Below, in pieces: positions 44,201 through 52,394 of a stretch of DNA of 64,000 nt. Source of the stretch: Rhodopirellula baltica SH 1 (GTDB lineage: Bacteria > Planctomycetota > Planctomycetia > Pirellulales > Pirellulaceae); NCBI RefSeq assembly GCF_000196115.1, contig NC_005027.1, positions 1 to 64,000 on the forward strand. Direction: 5' to 3'. How positions within the stretch are numbered: the first letter of the stretch is position 1; the number at the start of each line of letters is the position of its first letter. The notes under the pieces were generated by a model. The model worked only from the letters and a program-made list of their open reading frames with translations. It did no database searches and was not told where the DNA came from. Position numbers and translations under genes: made by a program.

Positions 44201-44415
44201 TCAATCTCGCCACTTTGGACGGTGTAGATGATCCAGTTTCCGTTGTTGGAAATGCCGGTGCCGGTCAGTGTGTTCCAATGGTCGTAGTCGCTATGTTCCA
44301 GCACTCGCCGTGTGATGTCTTGCGAATGAAGACTGCTGCAAACAGCAAGGAAGACGACGGCGAACAGTGATGCCTGGGGGCCAATGCGACGTCCAAGATC
44401 AAAAACAGAAAGCAT
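41251..44415 (-). CDS. large secreted S9-family (prolyl oligopeptidase-like) peptidase
   Basis: 1054 residues from ATG 44415. A signal peptide (GPQASLFAVVFLAVCSSLHS) is followed by an insert-rich propeller-like N-terminal half containing Lys/Glu linkers. The C-terminal alpha/beta-hydrolase domain carries GMQGHSWGGYQ (Ser about 878), ILHNDEDGAVP (Asp about 960) and NGDPHWVM (His about 1000). This is the DPP/POP family pattern of exported serine peptidases that trim peptides. At over 1000 residues it is longer than typical members (about 700), the extra length being in the N-terminal part. It stands alone; divergent from the FG-GAP gene. Confidence 0.88.
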   Translation of the reverse strand: MLSVFDLGRRIGPQASLFAVVFLAVCSSLHSQDITRRVLEHSDYDHWNTLTGTGISNNGNWIIYTVQSGEIDGEGTLHIQHAETAREYIVERGTGARFTHDSRFVIYRVPPEKKKIKKLREQKTAADEMPQTSLQILELDSGEFLTLQGVRSFGIPEENSDWVACLMEKSTDDNEMKKTESDDREVYEVTPGGLQRPTKKLKLKSREEINRQRGRIESLVQSKNSKEAQKSQPTKEKADEDDNQDHEPKEKSTGTALKLIHLDTEVLRTFPFVRSFQFSKRGERLAFVTSVEALEPNKSSPSQEGKGTSDKQQDDKERGPVDGVHTIELDSLRLRTIISGIGEYKNLTFSEDGSQLAFIGNRDDYDSESPSWALYQWKANSKKANRLVSEGDPGLPTGWWLSPQSNQSFSEDGRRLYFETAPVPDEVQKQRLAKAEGRELEDESNDHAKLDIWHWQDPQLQPQQLLEAERERKRRYRAAFILKTNRVVQLEDSEIPSLRIDLRSPSNIAVGNTNVPYRKTLSWEVPGFQDVYLVNLNSGHRERVLEKVRWNAAISPQGKHIVWFDAENGKWFAKATKGKNTETIEISKGIKHPLYDELDDRPTLPSAYGTAGWLDNDQAFLVYDSHDIWQLDPTGKTKPICVTLGEGRKNDVRFRYLRLDSERRFIDRSETMILSAFRRDTKASGFYALDPPSNKDDAEENILRPLIMLDENLSGLNKAEDSDQVVFIRSTFRRFPDLWTSTIGFEKIQRVSDANPQQEEVSWGTAELTHWKAQDGQELDGILMKPDGFDPSKQYPMIVYFYERKSDSLHSHYPPAAGRSIICFSFYVSRGYLVFIPDIPYKTGKPGQSAANSILPGVDHLVAQGFVDEDRIGMQGHSWGGYQTVYLVTQTDRFACAEAGAPVSNMTSAYGGIRWSSGMSRMFQYERTQSRIGEDLWSAREKYIANSPLFFADKINTPLLILHNDEDGAVPWYQGIELFVALRRLEKPAWMLNYNGDPHWVMGDHNRRDFTIRMQQFFDHYLQDAPEPEWMAVGVPGVDKGKRFGLELLEPIED

Positions 44416-44734
44416 AGAAGGGTCCCAGGAAGCAAGGTAAACCGAGCGTTCAAGGATAGTCGCGGTTTTGGAAGATGGAAACTTCGGTTCGTCGTTGTGG
44501 GGGTGTCCGATCGACGCACCAATTCAGAATTCTGTGTCAGCTTGACAGCCAACCCATCGGGAACAGCGGTGAACGTGCCGACGGTAGCGGTTTCGAAGGA
44601 GCTCATCGTTGGCACAGTGCAACGTTTGACGGATCGAGAGAGGTCGAAAGGTTTTTTGAACGGTTGTTTGAAAGCGTGTGTTGAATCAAAGTGGCGTTCT
44701 CTCAATTTGAATCTTTTGTCCAATTTCGGATCCG
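44416..44734. other. intergenic region between divergent genes
   Basis: About 320 bp between the S9 peptidase and FG-GAP genes. I see no clear repeat, terminator or operator; the promoters of both genes must lie here. Confidence 0.4.
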
Positions 44735-45886
44735 ATGGTTGAACGGATGGACCATATGAATGCCGCCGGACCTTGTACGAGATGGTTGCTCGCCATTGTT
44801 TGGATGATGTGCGCCGCGAATTGCGGTTTGGCACAGCACCGGGTGTTCGTCACCAGCGATCGACTGACGCTCGGCACGGAACGACTTCGGTCAGCGTCGG
44901 TTCGAATAGGGGACATCGATCGCGATGGTGATCTTGATGTGGTGGTCGCGAACGGTCGCCATTGGCCGCAACAGAATGAATTGGTGATCAATCAGGGTCG
45001 GGCGAAATTTTCGATCATTCGTTGGCTTGGGGAGGACCAACGAACTAGCTACGCCTGCGAGTTCGCTGATTTCGACGGTGATGGTGACTTGGATATCGCC
45101 TCGGGAAATGACATGGCGAAGGGCCAGGTTTTCTTGAACGATGGGAGCGGCCAATTCCGTTTGCATGGCGAGTATGGTGACGTCTCGAGTCTTCGTAGTT
45201 TGCTAGCTCATGACATCGACCAGGACGGCGATATTGACTTGATTGCGACGTGCCGCGGACGCCCCAATCGTATCTATGTCAATGACGGCGAAGCTAACTT
45301 CAACTCTGGGCCATCGTTTGGTCGCAACACGGATTCAACGATCGATGTCGCGGCGGGGGATCTCAATGGCGATGGACACATGGACCTCGTTCTTGCCAAT
45401 CGCGATCATCAACCCAATGAAATTCTTTTGGGGGATGCAGAACTGCAGTTTTCCCGCAGTGTGCCATTTGGAATCGGTGATGAGCAGTCGCGGGCTGTTG
45501 CGGTCGCCGATTTGAACACTGACGGCCACTTGGATTGGGTGGTGGCTAATATCGGTCGAGCCAACCAAGTCTTCTTTGGGGACGGTGCGGGTGGTGTTGC
45601 TGGATCGGCAGAGTTCGGTGCCAGCGATAGTCAAACGTATGCACTGGTGATTGCAGACATGAACAATGACGAAGTGCTGGATATCGTTGTCGGGAATTTG
45701 AACCAACCCGGATCGGTATTCTTTCGCCGCGAACATGAAATGAACTTCGACGAGGTTCCGTTTGGTGAAGCGTCGGCCTCGTATGGGCTCGACGTCGGCG
45801 ACCTCGATGGCGACGGCTATGTTGATATCGTTGTTGCCAACTCAGATGACATGAACCGCATTTTTCTTAATCGGCCGAGCCAATGA
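44735..45886 (+). CDS. secreted FG-GAP/VCBS repeat protein
   Basis: 383 residues from ATG 44735 (ATG 44756 also fits). A signal (WLLAIVWMMCAANCGLAQ) is followed by about seven integrin-like blades, each with a DxDxDGDxD calcium loop: IDRDGDLDVVVANG, FDGDGDLDIASGND, IDQDGDIDLIATC and LDGDGYVDIVVAN. Such propellers bind Ca2+ and usually other proteins or sugars. The stop overlaps the start of the next gene by 4 nt (ATGA), so the two are translationally coupled. Confidence 0.88.
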   Translation: MVERMDHMNAAGPCTRWLLAIVWMMCAANCGLAQHRVFVTSDRLTLGTERLRSASVRIGDIDRDGDLDVVVANGRHWPQQNELVINQGRAKFSIIRWLGEDQRTSYACEFADFDGDGDLDIASGNDMAKGQVFLNDGSGQFRLHGEYGDVSSLRSLLAHDIDQDGDIDLIATCRGRPNRIYVNDGEANFNSGPSFGRNTDSTIDVAAGDLNGDGHMDLVLANRDHQPNEILLGDAELQFSRSVPFGIGDEQSRAVAVADLNTDGHLDWVVANIGRANQVFFGDGAGGVAGSAEFGASDSQTYALVIADMNNDEVLDIVVGNLNQPGSVFFRREHEMNFDEVPFGEASASYGLDVGDLDGDGYVDIVVANSDDMNRIFLNRPSQ

Positions 45887-47262
45887 TGAATCGATTGCAA
45901 TGGACATCACCCGCGCGTTTTGTGACTGTGTTTTGGATCGCGTTCATTCCAGCGATGGACGCATCTGCGCAGTCGACGACTGATTGGCCGTCCTTCCGTG
46001 GGCCGGGCAACCGGGGCGTTGCGGCGGGGGCATCGATTCTGACCGAATGGAATGCCCATCCTGAAGCCGAGCAAACGGACGGCGTTGCGTGGGCGACCGA
46101 CGTGCCAGGATTGGGACATTCCAGTCCCGTTGTCTCGGGCGATCGAGTGTTCTTGCTCACCGCGGTTCCGGACGATGGCGAGACAGAATTGAACATTGCT
46201 GCGGGCGGGAACATCGACGCCGCGAAAGACAGTGGAGCGTACAGCTGGATCGTGCTGTGTTACGACAAAACGACCGGCAAGGAACTGTGGCAGCACACTG
46301 CTCATCATGGCGAACCAAAGGCGACGCGGCATAGCAAAGCGACTCATGCCAATAGCAGTGTCTGCGTCAGCGGCGATCGAGTGGTTGCGTGTTTTGGTTC
46401 GGAAGGTTTGTACTGCTACGATCTCGATGGCAATCAGATTTGGGAGCGTGATTTGGGTGTCGTGGACGTCAGCAAGTATGGGATCGGATGGGGCTATGCA
46501 AGTTCGCCTGCGATTCATGGCGATCGCGTGGCAGTGATCTGTGACGATCCGGACCATCCGTTCGTGACAGTGCTTCAGCTATCCGATGGCGAAGAAATCT
46601 GGCGTTCGGATCGGACCGAGGTTTGCGAGCGAAGTTGGGGATCACCTTTGATCCATGAAGCTGACGGTGTGACGCAGATGGTCATCAATGGTTGGCCGTG
46701 GATCGTTTCGTATGACTTTGGTACGGGAGAAGAGTTGTGGCGTCTTGAGGGAGGCGGTGACAACCCGATACCGACTCCATTCGTTTCTAACGGTTGGATC
46801 TACATCACCAACGCTCACGGAGGCAAAGCTCCGATTTATGTGATTGAGCCTGATGCTCGCGGTACGCTGTCGTTGGATTCCGAAGAAGAGTCCAGTGCAA
46901 TCGTCTGGAGCGTTGAACGAGGTGGGTCGTACATGTCAACGCCGGTTGTTGCTGGGGACTATCTGTACCTTGGCAACTCCAACGGAGTGGTGCGGTGTTT
47001 CCATGCGGAGACCGGGGAGAAAGCGTTTCAAGAACGACTCGGAAAAGAGGCGGGCGTGATCGCGTCGCTCGTGACGGCTGATGGCAACGTGTACTGCGCA
47101 TCAGAAAACGGAACCGTCTACGTCTTGAAATCGGGGCCGGAATTGGATGTCGTGGCGGAAAACCCGATGGGGGAACCTTGCTTTGCGACGCCAGCGATCT
47201 CGGGCGATAAACTGTTTATTCGCACGACCAAGCGATTGGTTGCGATCGGAACGACAGAGTGA
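45883..47262 (+). CDS. secreted PQQ-type beta-propeller protein
   Basis: 459 residues from ATG 45883 (ATGA overlap). A signal peptide (FVTVFWIAFIPAMDASAQ) is followed by propeller blades with the PQQ-dehydrogenase-like WxxxxG and GKxLWxxxx turns, such as DWPSFRGPGNRGVAAGAS, TGKELWQHTAHHGEPKATRH and TGEELWRLEGGGDNPIPTPF. The ligands for PQQ itself are not obvious, so it is probably a PQQ-like binding domain. Together with the FG-GAP protein it would be a two-propeller surface module. Confidence 0.85.
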   Translation: MMNRLQWTSPARFVTVFWIAFIPAMDASAQSTTDWPSFRGPGNRGVAAGASILTEWNAHPEAEQTDGVAWATDVPGLGHSSPVVSGDRVFLLTAVPDDGETELNIAAGGNIDAAKDSGAYSWIVLCYDKTTGKELWQHTAHHGEPKATRHSKATHANSSVCVSGDRVVACFGSEGLYCYDLDGNQIWERDLGVVDVSKYGIGWGYASSPAIHGDRVAVICDDPDHPFVTVLQLSDGEEIWRSDRTEVCERSWGSPLIHEADGVTQMVINGWPWIVSYDFGTGEELWRLEGGGDNPIPTPFVSNGWIYITNAHGGKAPIYVIEPDARGTLSLDSEEESSAIVWSVERGGSYMSTPVVAGDYLYLGNSNGVVRCFHAETGEKAFQERLGKEAGVIASLVTADGNVYCASENGTVYVLKSGPELDVVAENPMGEPCFATPAISGDKLFIRTTKRLVAIGTTE

Positions 47263-47344
47263 ATCGACTTTGTTGCGATCATGAATCAGAGCGTGGGTGA
47301 CGTTCTGGTTTCGCAAACCTTCCAGAGCGAAACGCGTTGAGAAA

Positions 47345-49093
47345 TCATTCGGGTTGAATGGACACCGTTTCGGTCGGCCCTGACAAAGAATGAATCTGAT
47401 GAATCGTTCCATCGTGACTTTCGACAACAAAGACTGATCCAATCTTTGCTCGGATCGTTCGTTTGTCGCCAGCTTGCAGTCGCCTTGATCTTCCTCGTCG
47501 CCCGGCCGACGTGATCGGATGCACTTTGACCAGCCCCTCGGTGTGGTTTTCGAACGAAATTGTTCCCGATGCCCCATCGGATTGTGGTTTGGAATGAACC
47601 GTAGGTGTCATCACGAGGCTCTTTCGCGGATGAGTCTCGAGCAACAACGAGGTCAGCTCGTCAATGACTTTCGGTTCGGTTGAGTCGACGATGCTTTCGT
47701 TTTCGGAATCGTCGTTTCGATGATCGTAGAGCTCTTTGGCGGCCACTTCACCACTGAAAAAGTCTCGCCATTCGACCAAGCGGTAGTCGCTCGTTCGAAT
47801 CGAGTATCCCATGTATTGCCGGCCTTCGTGTCGGCGGTAGTACTGGTTGACCGCGCCGTCGTGAACCTTTGCATCAACATCGTTCAGGATCGGAACCAAA
47901 CTCGATCCGTCGACGAAATCAGGAACATCGATTCCCGCCATTTCGCAAAGCGTTGGAAAGAGATCGAGTAGTTCGGCGAGTTGGTCCGTTTGCTGGCCGA
48001 GGCATTTCACGCCTGGGCCGGTGATCAGCAAAGGCACGTGGGCATCGATTTCATAGTTGGTCATTTTGCCCCAACCTCGATGTTCCCCGAGTTTCCAACC
48101 GTGGTCGCTCCAGAGAACCACGATGGTGTTGTCGGCCAATCCTTCTTCCTTCAAAGCGGACAGCAACCTGCCGATTTGTGCGTCGATGTAGCTGACGCAG
48201 GCGTAGTAGGCATGCATCAGGTGACGTGCATCTTCGGTCGGGACCGTGTCGTCATCCCAAGGCTTTGGCAGATTCATGCGGTCGACATAGTGAGTCATCT
48301 CGCTGTTGTTGTGCATCGCATAGGGCGGCGAGTTTTTTGGAATCTGCTCGCCCGTTCGCACGGGTAACTTGGATGGGTCATGCATGTCCCAGTATTTCTT
48401 GGGGGCGACCCAGGCCAGGTGCGGCCGAATGTATCCCATCGCTAAGAAGAATGGAGCGTCGCTTTTTCCAAGTCGGCGAAGGTCCTCGATCGCCATGTTC
48501 GTGCGAGCACCATCGAGTAGTTGGTCATCGGCCAACTCGGGCGCGGCGGTGCTGGGCCCGCGAAGGTTGTTCTTGCGCCAATCGCGATCGGGCAATTCGT
48601 TGTCGAACTTCTTCATTTGTTCCCGCGTGCCATCGGGATAGAAGGCGGGCAGTCGTGGAAGGTCCCGAATCGGCTCGCTCCATGATTGCGGATCGGGCGT
48701 GGGGTTGTGATAAATCTTTCCGTGACTGACGGCGGTGTAGCCGTACCGGCGGAACCATTGCGGGATTGTCACCGCCTCAGGCATGGCCTCGCGAAAGTGG
48801 ATAGGCAAGGTCCATACGGCAAGGTTGTCGGGTCGAAGTCCCGTCATCAAACTCGCCCGCGATGGGTTGCAGACCGCGACTTGACAGTAGGCTCGATTGA
48901 ACTGAACCGACCGGGATGCCAAGCGATCGATGTTCGGCGTGATCGCTTGCGGGTCGCCATAGCAACCAATCGAGGGACGCAGATCATCCACAGCAATGAA
49001 CAGCACATTGGGGCGTTGCTCGGACCAGCATTCGATCGGGAAGCTCGCCGCAATCATGAACGAAAGGATCGCTGAGACGTGAAGTCGCTTCAT
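47345..49093 (-). CDS. secreted sulfatase, iduronate-2-sulfatase-like
   Basis: 582 residues from ATG 49093 after a signal (HVSAILSFMIAASFPIECWS). VLFIAVDDLRPSIGCYGD (metal-binding Asp pair) is followed by the sulfatase signature VAVCNPSRASLMTG, where Cys75 (CxPSR) should be converted to formylglycine. HGWKLGEHRGWGK provides the His/Lys later. The family (type I sulfatase) desulfates polysaccharides such as carrageenan or glycosaminoglycans, typical of marine planctomycetes. Substrate unknown. A formylglycine-generating enzyme is not in the window. Convergent with the PQQ gene. Confidence 0.93.
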   Translation of the reverse strand: MKRLHVSAILSFMIAASFPIECWSEQRPNVLFIAVDDLRPSIGCYGDPQAITPNIDRLASRSVQFNRAYCQVAVCNPSRASLMTGLRPDNLAVWTLPIHFREAMPEAVTIPQWFRRYGYTAVSHGKIYHNPTPDPQSWSEPIRDLPRLPAFYPDGTREQMKKFDNELPDRDWRKNNLRGPSTAAPELADDQLLDGARTNMAIEDLRRLGKSDAPFFLAMGYIRPHLAWVAPKKYWDMHDPSKLPVRTGEQIPKNSPPYAMHNNSEMTHYVDRMNLPKPWDDDTVPTEDARHLMHAYYACVSYIDAQIGRLLSALKEEGLADNTIVVLWSDHGWKLGEHRGWGKMTNYEIDAHVPLLITGPGVKCLGQQTDQLAELLDLFPTLCEMAGIDVPDFVDGSSLVPILNDVDAKVHDGAVNQYYRRHEGRQYMGYSIRTSDYRLVEWRDFFSGEVAAKELYDHRNDDSENESIVDSTEPKVIDELTSLLLETHPRKSLVMTPTVHSKPQSDGASGTISFENHTEGLVKVHPITSAGRRGRSRRLQAGDKRTIRAKIGSVFVVESHDGTIHQIHSLSGPTETVSIQPE

Positions 49094-49328
49094 GACAGAG
49101 GTCGCGGGCAATGAGGGTGAGCGGAGCGTCGACCTTGCATGCCACGTAAGTCAACGCTGAATCAAGCGGTGTATGTGAACCAGATTACCTCAATGTTTGC
49201 CATGGATTGGCGTTGGCCATTGCGCTAAAGGCCGTTGAGGGAATGAGAGCGTCGGAAGCGGCCATGGCCAGCGTTTGGGGCGTATGACTTTCCGCTAGAA
49301 CGCTGTTGTTGTTGGGCCAAGGACACGT

Positions 49329-50216
49329 TTACTGACTGAGAACGCGTTCGGTGTTCATCGAGGTCGATTGCGTCAATGCGTGTGAGGGATCCGCGGCAGG
49401 TGCTTTCACATCGGAAGTGATGCGGAACCAGCGGTGTTCGCTCGATCGAAGCAGCAGCAAGTAGACCAGCGAGAAGAGGTAAAAGCCGGCGAAGTTTCCG
49501 GTGACAATCAGTGCTCGTTCATCGGCGTTGTTTTCCTCCACGTCCATGATGAACAAGACGACAAAAGGCAGGGCCAAGAACAGTGGGAGCAATCCATAAA
49601 TCCAGGCCCATTGGCGTCCCAGCAACGTGAGTGCAAGCAACGTCCACGACGCTGCGATGCCGAGAACCATCGTGACGGTCGCTCCAAAAAGACTCAGCCA
49701 AACGCTGGCGATTTTAAACAGCACGTTTCCGGCGGCGATCGTCACCGCAATTCCCAGAATTTGTCGGATGTTGCGTTGTCCGGTTGGCGGTGTCGGGCCG
49801 CGGTGGATTGGGCGTCGGAACCATTGCCAAATCAAAAACGGCCCCAAGCACGATATGCTAGCCAACAGAAAGAGTTGTGCGGCGAACGATGGCATGGATT
49901 GCAATGCGAAGACCATCGCGATCGCATTGAGGAGCAGGAAGCACCCGGTCAACATTCGCCAACGCTGCACCTGTTGTCTTGCATCTGCTTCCGTTTCGAC
50001 ATGGATCAGTGCGGTCCAGGTCCCCATCGCTGTCCAGGTTGCGGCGAGTCCACCAAAAGTGCATGCGAACAAAAACTGGCTTTCATCCGACATGGATTCG
50101 GGGTCGCCCAGTCCAGCGAACCCAACCAACGAAATTGACAGAAAGATGGACCAGACGAAAAACCAGCTCAACAAGACCCCATCGACTTGATCCCTTTCAA
50201 TCGACGGATCGTTCAT
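49329..50216 (-). CDS. multi-pass membrane protein of the pseudopilin operon
   Basis: 295 residues from ATG 50216, overlapping the upstream stop by 4 nt (ATGA). About seven hydrophobic segments, for example LLSWFFVWSIFLSISLVGFA, FLFACTFGGLAATWTAMGT, AAQLFLLASISCLGPFLIW, and a C-terminal tail with Ser/Thr. No recognisable domain. It is the last gene of the nine-gene operon. It may be an unrelated passenger or a membrane partner of the pilus platform; the overlap argues for shared expression. Confidence 0.7.
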   Translation of the reverse strand: MNDPSIERDQVDGVLLSWFFVWSIFLSISLVGFAGLGDPESMSDESQFLFACTFGGLAATWTAMGTWTALIHVETEADARQQVQRWRMLTGCFLLLNAIAMVFALQSMPSFAAQLFLLASISCLGPFLIWQWFRRPIHRGPTPPTGQRNIRQILGIAVTIAAGNVLFKIASVWLSLFGATVTMVLGIAASWTLLALTLLGRQWAWIYGLLPLFLALPFVVLFIMDVEENNADERALIVTGNFAGFYLFSLVYLLLLRSSEHRWFRITSDVKAPAADPSHALTQSTSMNTERVLSQ

Positions 50217-51139
50217 TTCAAACTCTGTTCACGTAGTGTTTCGATCGACTGAAAGTGCATCGGCAATTGCCCATCGCGACGGTCGACGATTTGTTCCAAG
50301 ATTCGAGGGTCCGTTTCGGATGCGTGAAAGCGAACCTCTCCAGAGCCGAACAAAAAGTGCGCGCCGGTTGGGTGACGACTGCCGACCGAACCAACCGCTG
50401 ACGCGACCGGTTTGGCGAAGCGATCCAGGCTTGTTTCAATTCCACCGCCCACATTTCGCAGAGTCGCCCGCGTTCCGCTGAGCCAACCCAGGTCATCCAG
50501 CGGAAGTAGTTTTTCCGAAACAAAGGCCGTATTGGCCAAGCCGTCTGTCACATCATCTCGCGTGATAGCGACGTTGAGGATGAAGACGCCATGGTCGCTC
50601 TCGTCAATGGCTTTTTCAGTCGGATGGTGCAGCCCAACGTAGTTGCTGGCGTTGTCAGGGTCCCGTTCGGAGGAAGGGCATCGGAACACTGGAAGACGAA
50701 GTTGCATGACAGGTTGATTGGCTTCGTCGTAGACGCTGACGGATCGATCAATTCGATTGGCCACAACGGGTTGATCCAACAAATCCATCAATCGCCCCAA
50801 CCAGTTGTGATGGTTGCCTTCTGCGGTGCTTGCAATTGGCCCGGTGATTCCGTCGTCGGGGGCGAGGACGGTCCCGACGGGGAAGTGCATCCAACGATCG
50901 TGGTAACTTTGGATTGCCAAACCGATCGGAATCAAATTTGATTGACAGGCGGCACGCCGGGACTTTTCGCGAATCGACTGCAGTGCGGGAGCAGACAAAC
51001 CAACCAAAACGCCGATGATGGCGATTACCACCAGCAACTCCACCAGGGTGAAGCCGTTACTGAACGCCCGGTTGCGACGGCGATCGCGTGATTGGCGACC
51101 GGCGATTGTGAGTTTGATTGGACGGTGGCGATTGTTCAT
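50213..51139 (-). CDS. DUF1559-type prepilin/pseudopilin
   Basis: 308 residues from ATG 51139. The 30-residue basic leader ends in NG before FTLVELLVVIAIIGVLVGL, a type IV prepilin signal with Glu at position 5 (cleavage after Gly). The DUF1559 C-domain contains KSRRAACQSNLIPIGLAIQS, VFRCPSSERDPDNASNY and GAHFLFGSGEVRF. DUF1559 prepilins are greatly expanded in planctomycetes. The ATG overlaps the upstream stop by 4 nt. Processing needs a prepilin peptidase, not found in the window. Confidence 0.9.
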   Translation of the reverse strand: MNNRHRPIKLTIAGRQSRDRRRNRAFSNGFTLVELLVVIAIIGVLVGLSAPALQSIREKSRRAACQSNLIPIGLAIQSYHDRWMHFPVGTVLAPDDGITGPIASTAEGNHHNWLGRLMDLLDQPVVANRIDRSVSVYDEANQPVMQLRLPVFRCPSSERDPDNASNYVGLHHPTEKAIDESDHGVFILNVAITRDDVTDGLANTAFVSEKLLPLDDLGWLSGTRATLRNVGGGIETSLDRFAKPVASAVGSVGSRHPTGAHFLFGSGEVRFHASETDPRILEQIVDRRDGQLPMHFQSIETLREQSLK

Positions 51140-51525
51140 GAGTTGCCTCGTAGTTGCCGTCGGATGGACATGCCTGACCGGTCGTTGCGAACCAATGTGG
51201 CTTCGATCTGTTTGGATTGATCGTTGGAATCGATGAGCTTCACGTCGATCCAAACGTTTGCTTTGTCGTCGACCGGAAGTCGTAGGCCGGACGCCAGTTC
51301 ATCGCCGAGCGTTTGTGCGGTGTGGATGGCGGATTCAAGCAATACGATCATTTGTTGATCGCGTTCGTGTTTCCGTGAGTTCGCTGCGGTTTTGCCGATC
51401 ACGATCGCGAATGTGCCGACGAGCAATGCCAAGGCGAGCACCAATACCAATGCGGCCAGGCCGCGGCGAGGTGCCCGACGACGTCGACAGGGACGACATG
51501 GATCGAAAGAAGGTGCTGGAATCAA
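51136..51525 (-). CDS. pseudopilin-like/PilX-GspK-like protein
   Basis: 129 residues with an atypical leader: RRRRAPRRGLAALVLVLALALLVGTFAIVIG, one hydrophobic helix after a basic stretch, then a helical region with SRKHERDQQMIVLLESAIHTAQ. It lacks the usual Glu5. The start TTG 51525 overlaps the upstream stop by 4 nt (TTGA); no ATG is available. The small size and tailored position within the operon support a minor pseudopilin (GspK or PilX-like), but no single motif is decisive. Confidence 0.65.
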   Translation of the reverse strand: MIPAPSFDPCRPCRRRRAPRRGLAALVLVLALALLVGTFAIVIGKTAANSRKHERDQQMIVLLESAIHTAQTLGDELASGLRLPVDDKANVWIDVKLIDSNDQSKQIEATLVRNDRSGMSIRRQLRGNS

Positions 51526-52010
51526 TTTAGCATCCTCGGAGCGGCAAGGATTTGAATTGGTTGGTCAGGGCGATCGGGCAACGTGATTGTCAGTTCAACC
51601 AGCGATGGTTCTGTTTCGGGATCTTCGTCGGAGATCGGCTGCAGTCGAAAATTGACTTGCGAGCGTTCGTCGATGAGGTATCGGTCGGACGCGATCGGTT
51701 GTGCATCGGCGGATTCGGCGTCGCGAGAAATCCATGCTGACGGGGCGAGTTCGTAGGTGATCTGTGAATCATCAGCGGATTTTAGAATCAGACTCGATTC
51801 AATCACTTCGATCGTGCCGGCCGATGCAACGTCGCGACGCAGGTCGTTTGCCAGTCGACGAATCTCTTGGCGGTGGATCGCCGCATCGCTGGCGTGTTTG
51901 CTGCTGGTGCGAACCAATCGCACCAAACCAAGCGTTCCGCCGAGCATCGCGATCACAATTGAAAGCGTGATCAACATTTCAATCAGGGTGTATCCGTTAC
52001 GACGAATCAT
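51522..52010 (-). CDS. pseudopilin (GspJ/GspI-like)
   Basis: 162 residues from ATG 52010 (overlap ATGA with the upstream stop). The leader is MIRRNG before YTLIEMLITLSIVIAMLGGTL, with Glu5, the canonical prepilin signal. The globular part is beta-rich and acidic (SSLILKSADDSQITYELAP, LIDERSQVNFRLQPISD). The family level (GspI, J or general pseudopilin) is inferred from size and order. Confidence 0.8.
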   Translation of the reverse strand: MIRRNGYTLIEMLITLSIVIAMLGGTLGLVRLVRTSSKHASDAAIHRQEIRRLANDLRRDVASAGTIEVIESSLILKSADDSQITYELAPSAWISRDAESADAQPIASDRYLIDERSQVNFRLQPISDEDPETEPSLVELTITLPDRPDQPIQILAAPRMLN

Positions 52011-52390
52011 TCGGCGGGCTCCATTCTCCACACATGGTGTTGCAAAGTTTGCGAATCAATGGTGGATTGAATGACGAGATGCAACCCGGATTGGGAGTCC
52101 GTCTCAAAAGAATCGATTTGAATTTGAACGTCGGATTCGGGGCCACGCTGTGCAGCAACTCGTTCGATATCTTCGTAAGGAACCAGCAAGAATTGTTGGC
52201 CAACGTTCTCCACCGCGAGTTGTCGTTCCAGCCGATCCATGGAGTGTCGAGCGAACGAACGCCCGCTGTGATGCATCTGGACAGCGAAACCCGTCGCGAC
52301 GGCTAAAAACGCAAACCCAGCCATGGTTTCAAGCAATGTGAAGCCTTGGCGGGTTTTGTGTCGTGACCGGTAGGATGGAGCCGCTCTCAT
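52007..52390 (-). CDS. pseudopilin (GspG/H-like)
   Basis: 127 residues from ATG 52390. The leader RAAPSYRSRHKTRQG precedes FTLLETMAGFAFLAVATGF, with Glu5 and a Phe at +1. The rest is a short beta-rich domain (LLVPYEDIERVAAQRGPESD). The stop overlaps the start of the next gene by 4 nt, and the start is 4 bp after the GspF-like stop. The leader and operon position together support the pseudopilin call. Confidence 0.78.
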   Translation of the reverse strand: MRAAPSYRSRHKTRQGFTLLETMAGFAFLAVATGFAVQMHHSGRSFARHSMDRLERQLAVENVGQQFLLVPYEDIERVAAQRGPESDVQIQIDSFETDSQSGLHLVIQSTIDSQTLQHHVWRMEPAE

Positions 52391-52394
52391 GCGA

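Noticed and set aside
44265-44834. A 189-codon minus-strand frame across the S9 peptidase start
   Set aside because: It overlaps the real peptidase gene and the divergent promoter region, with no domain and no ribosome site.
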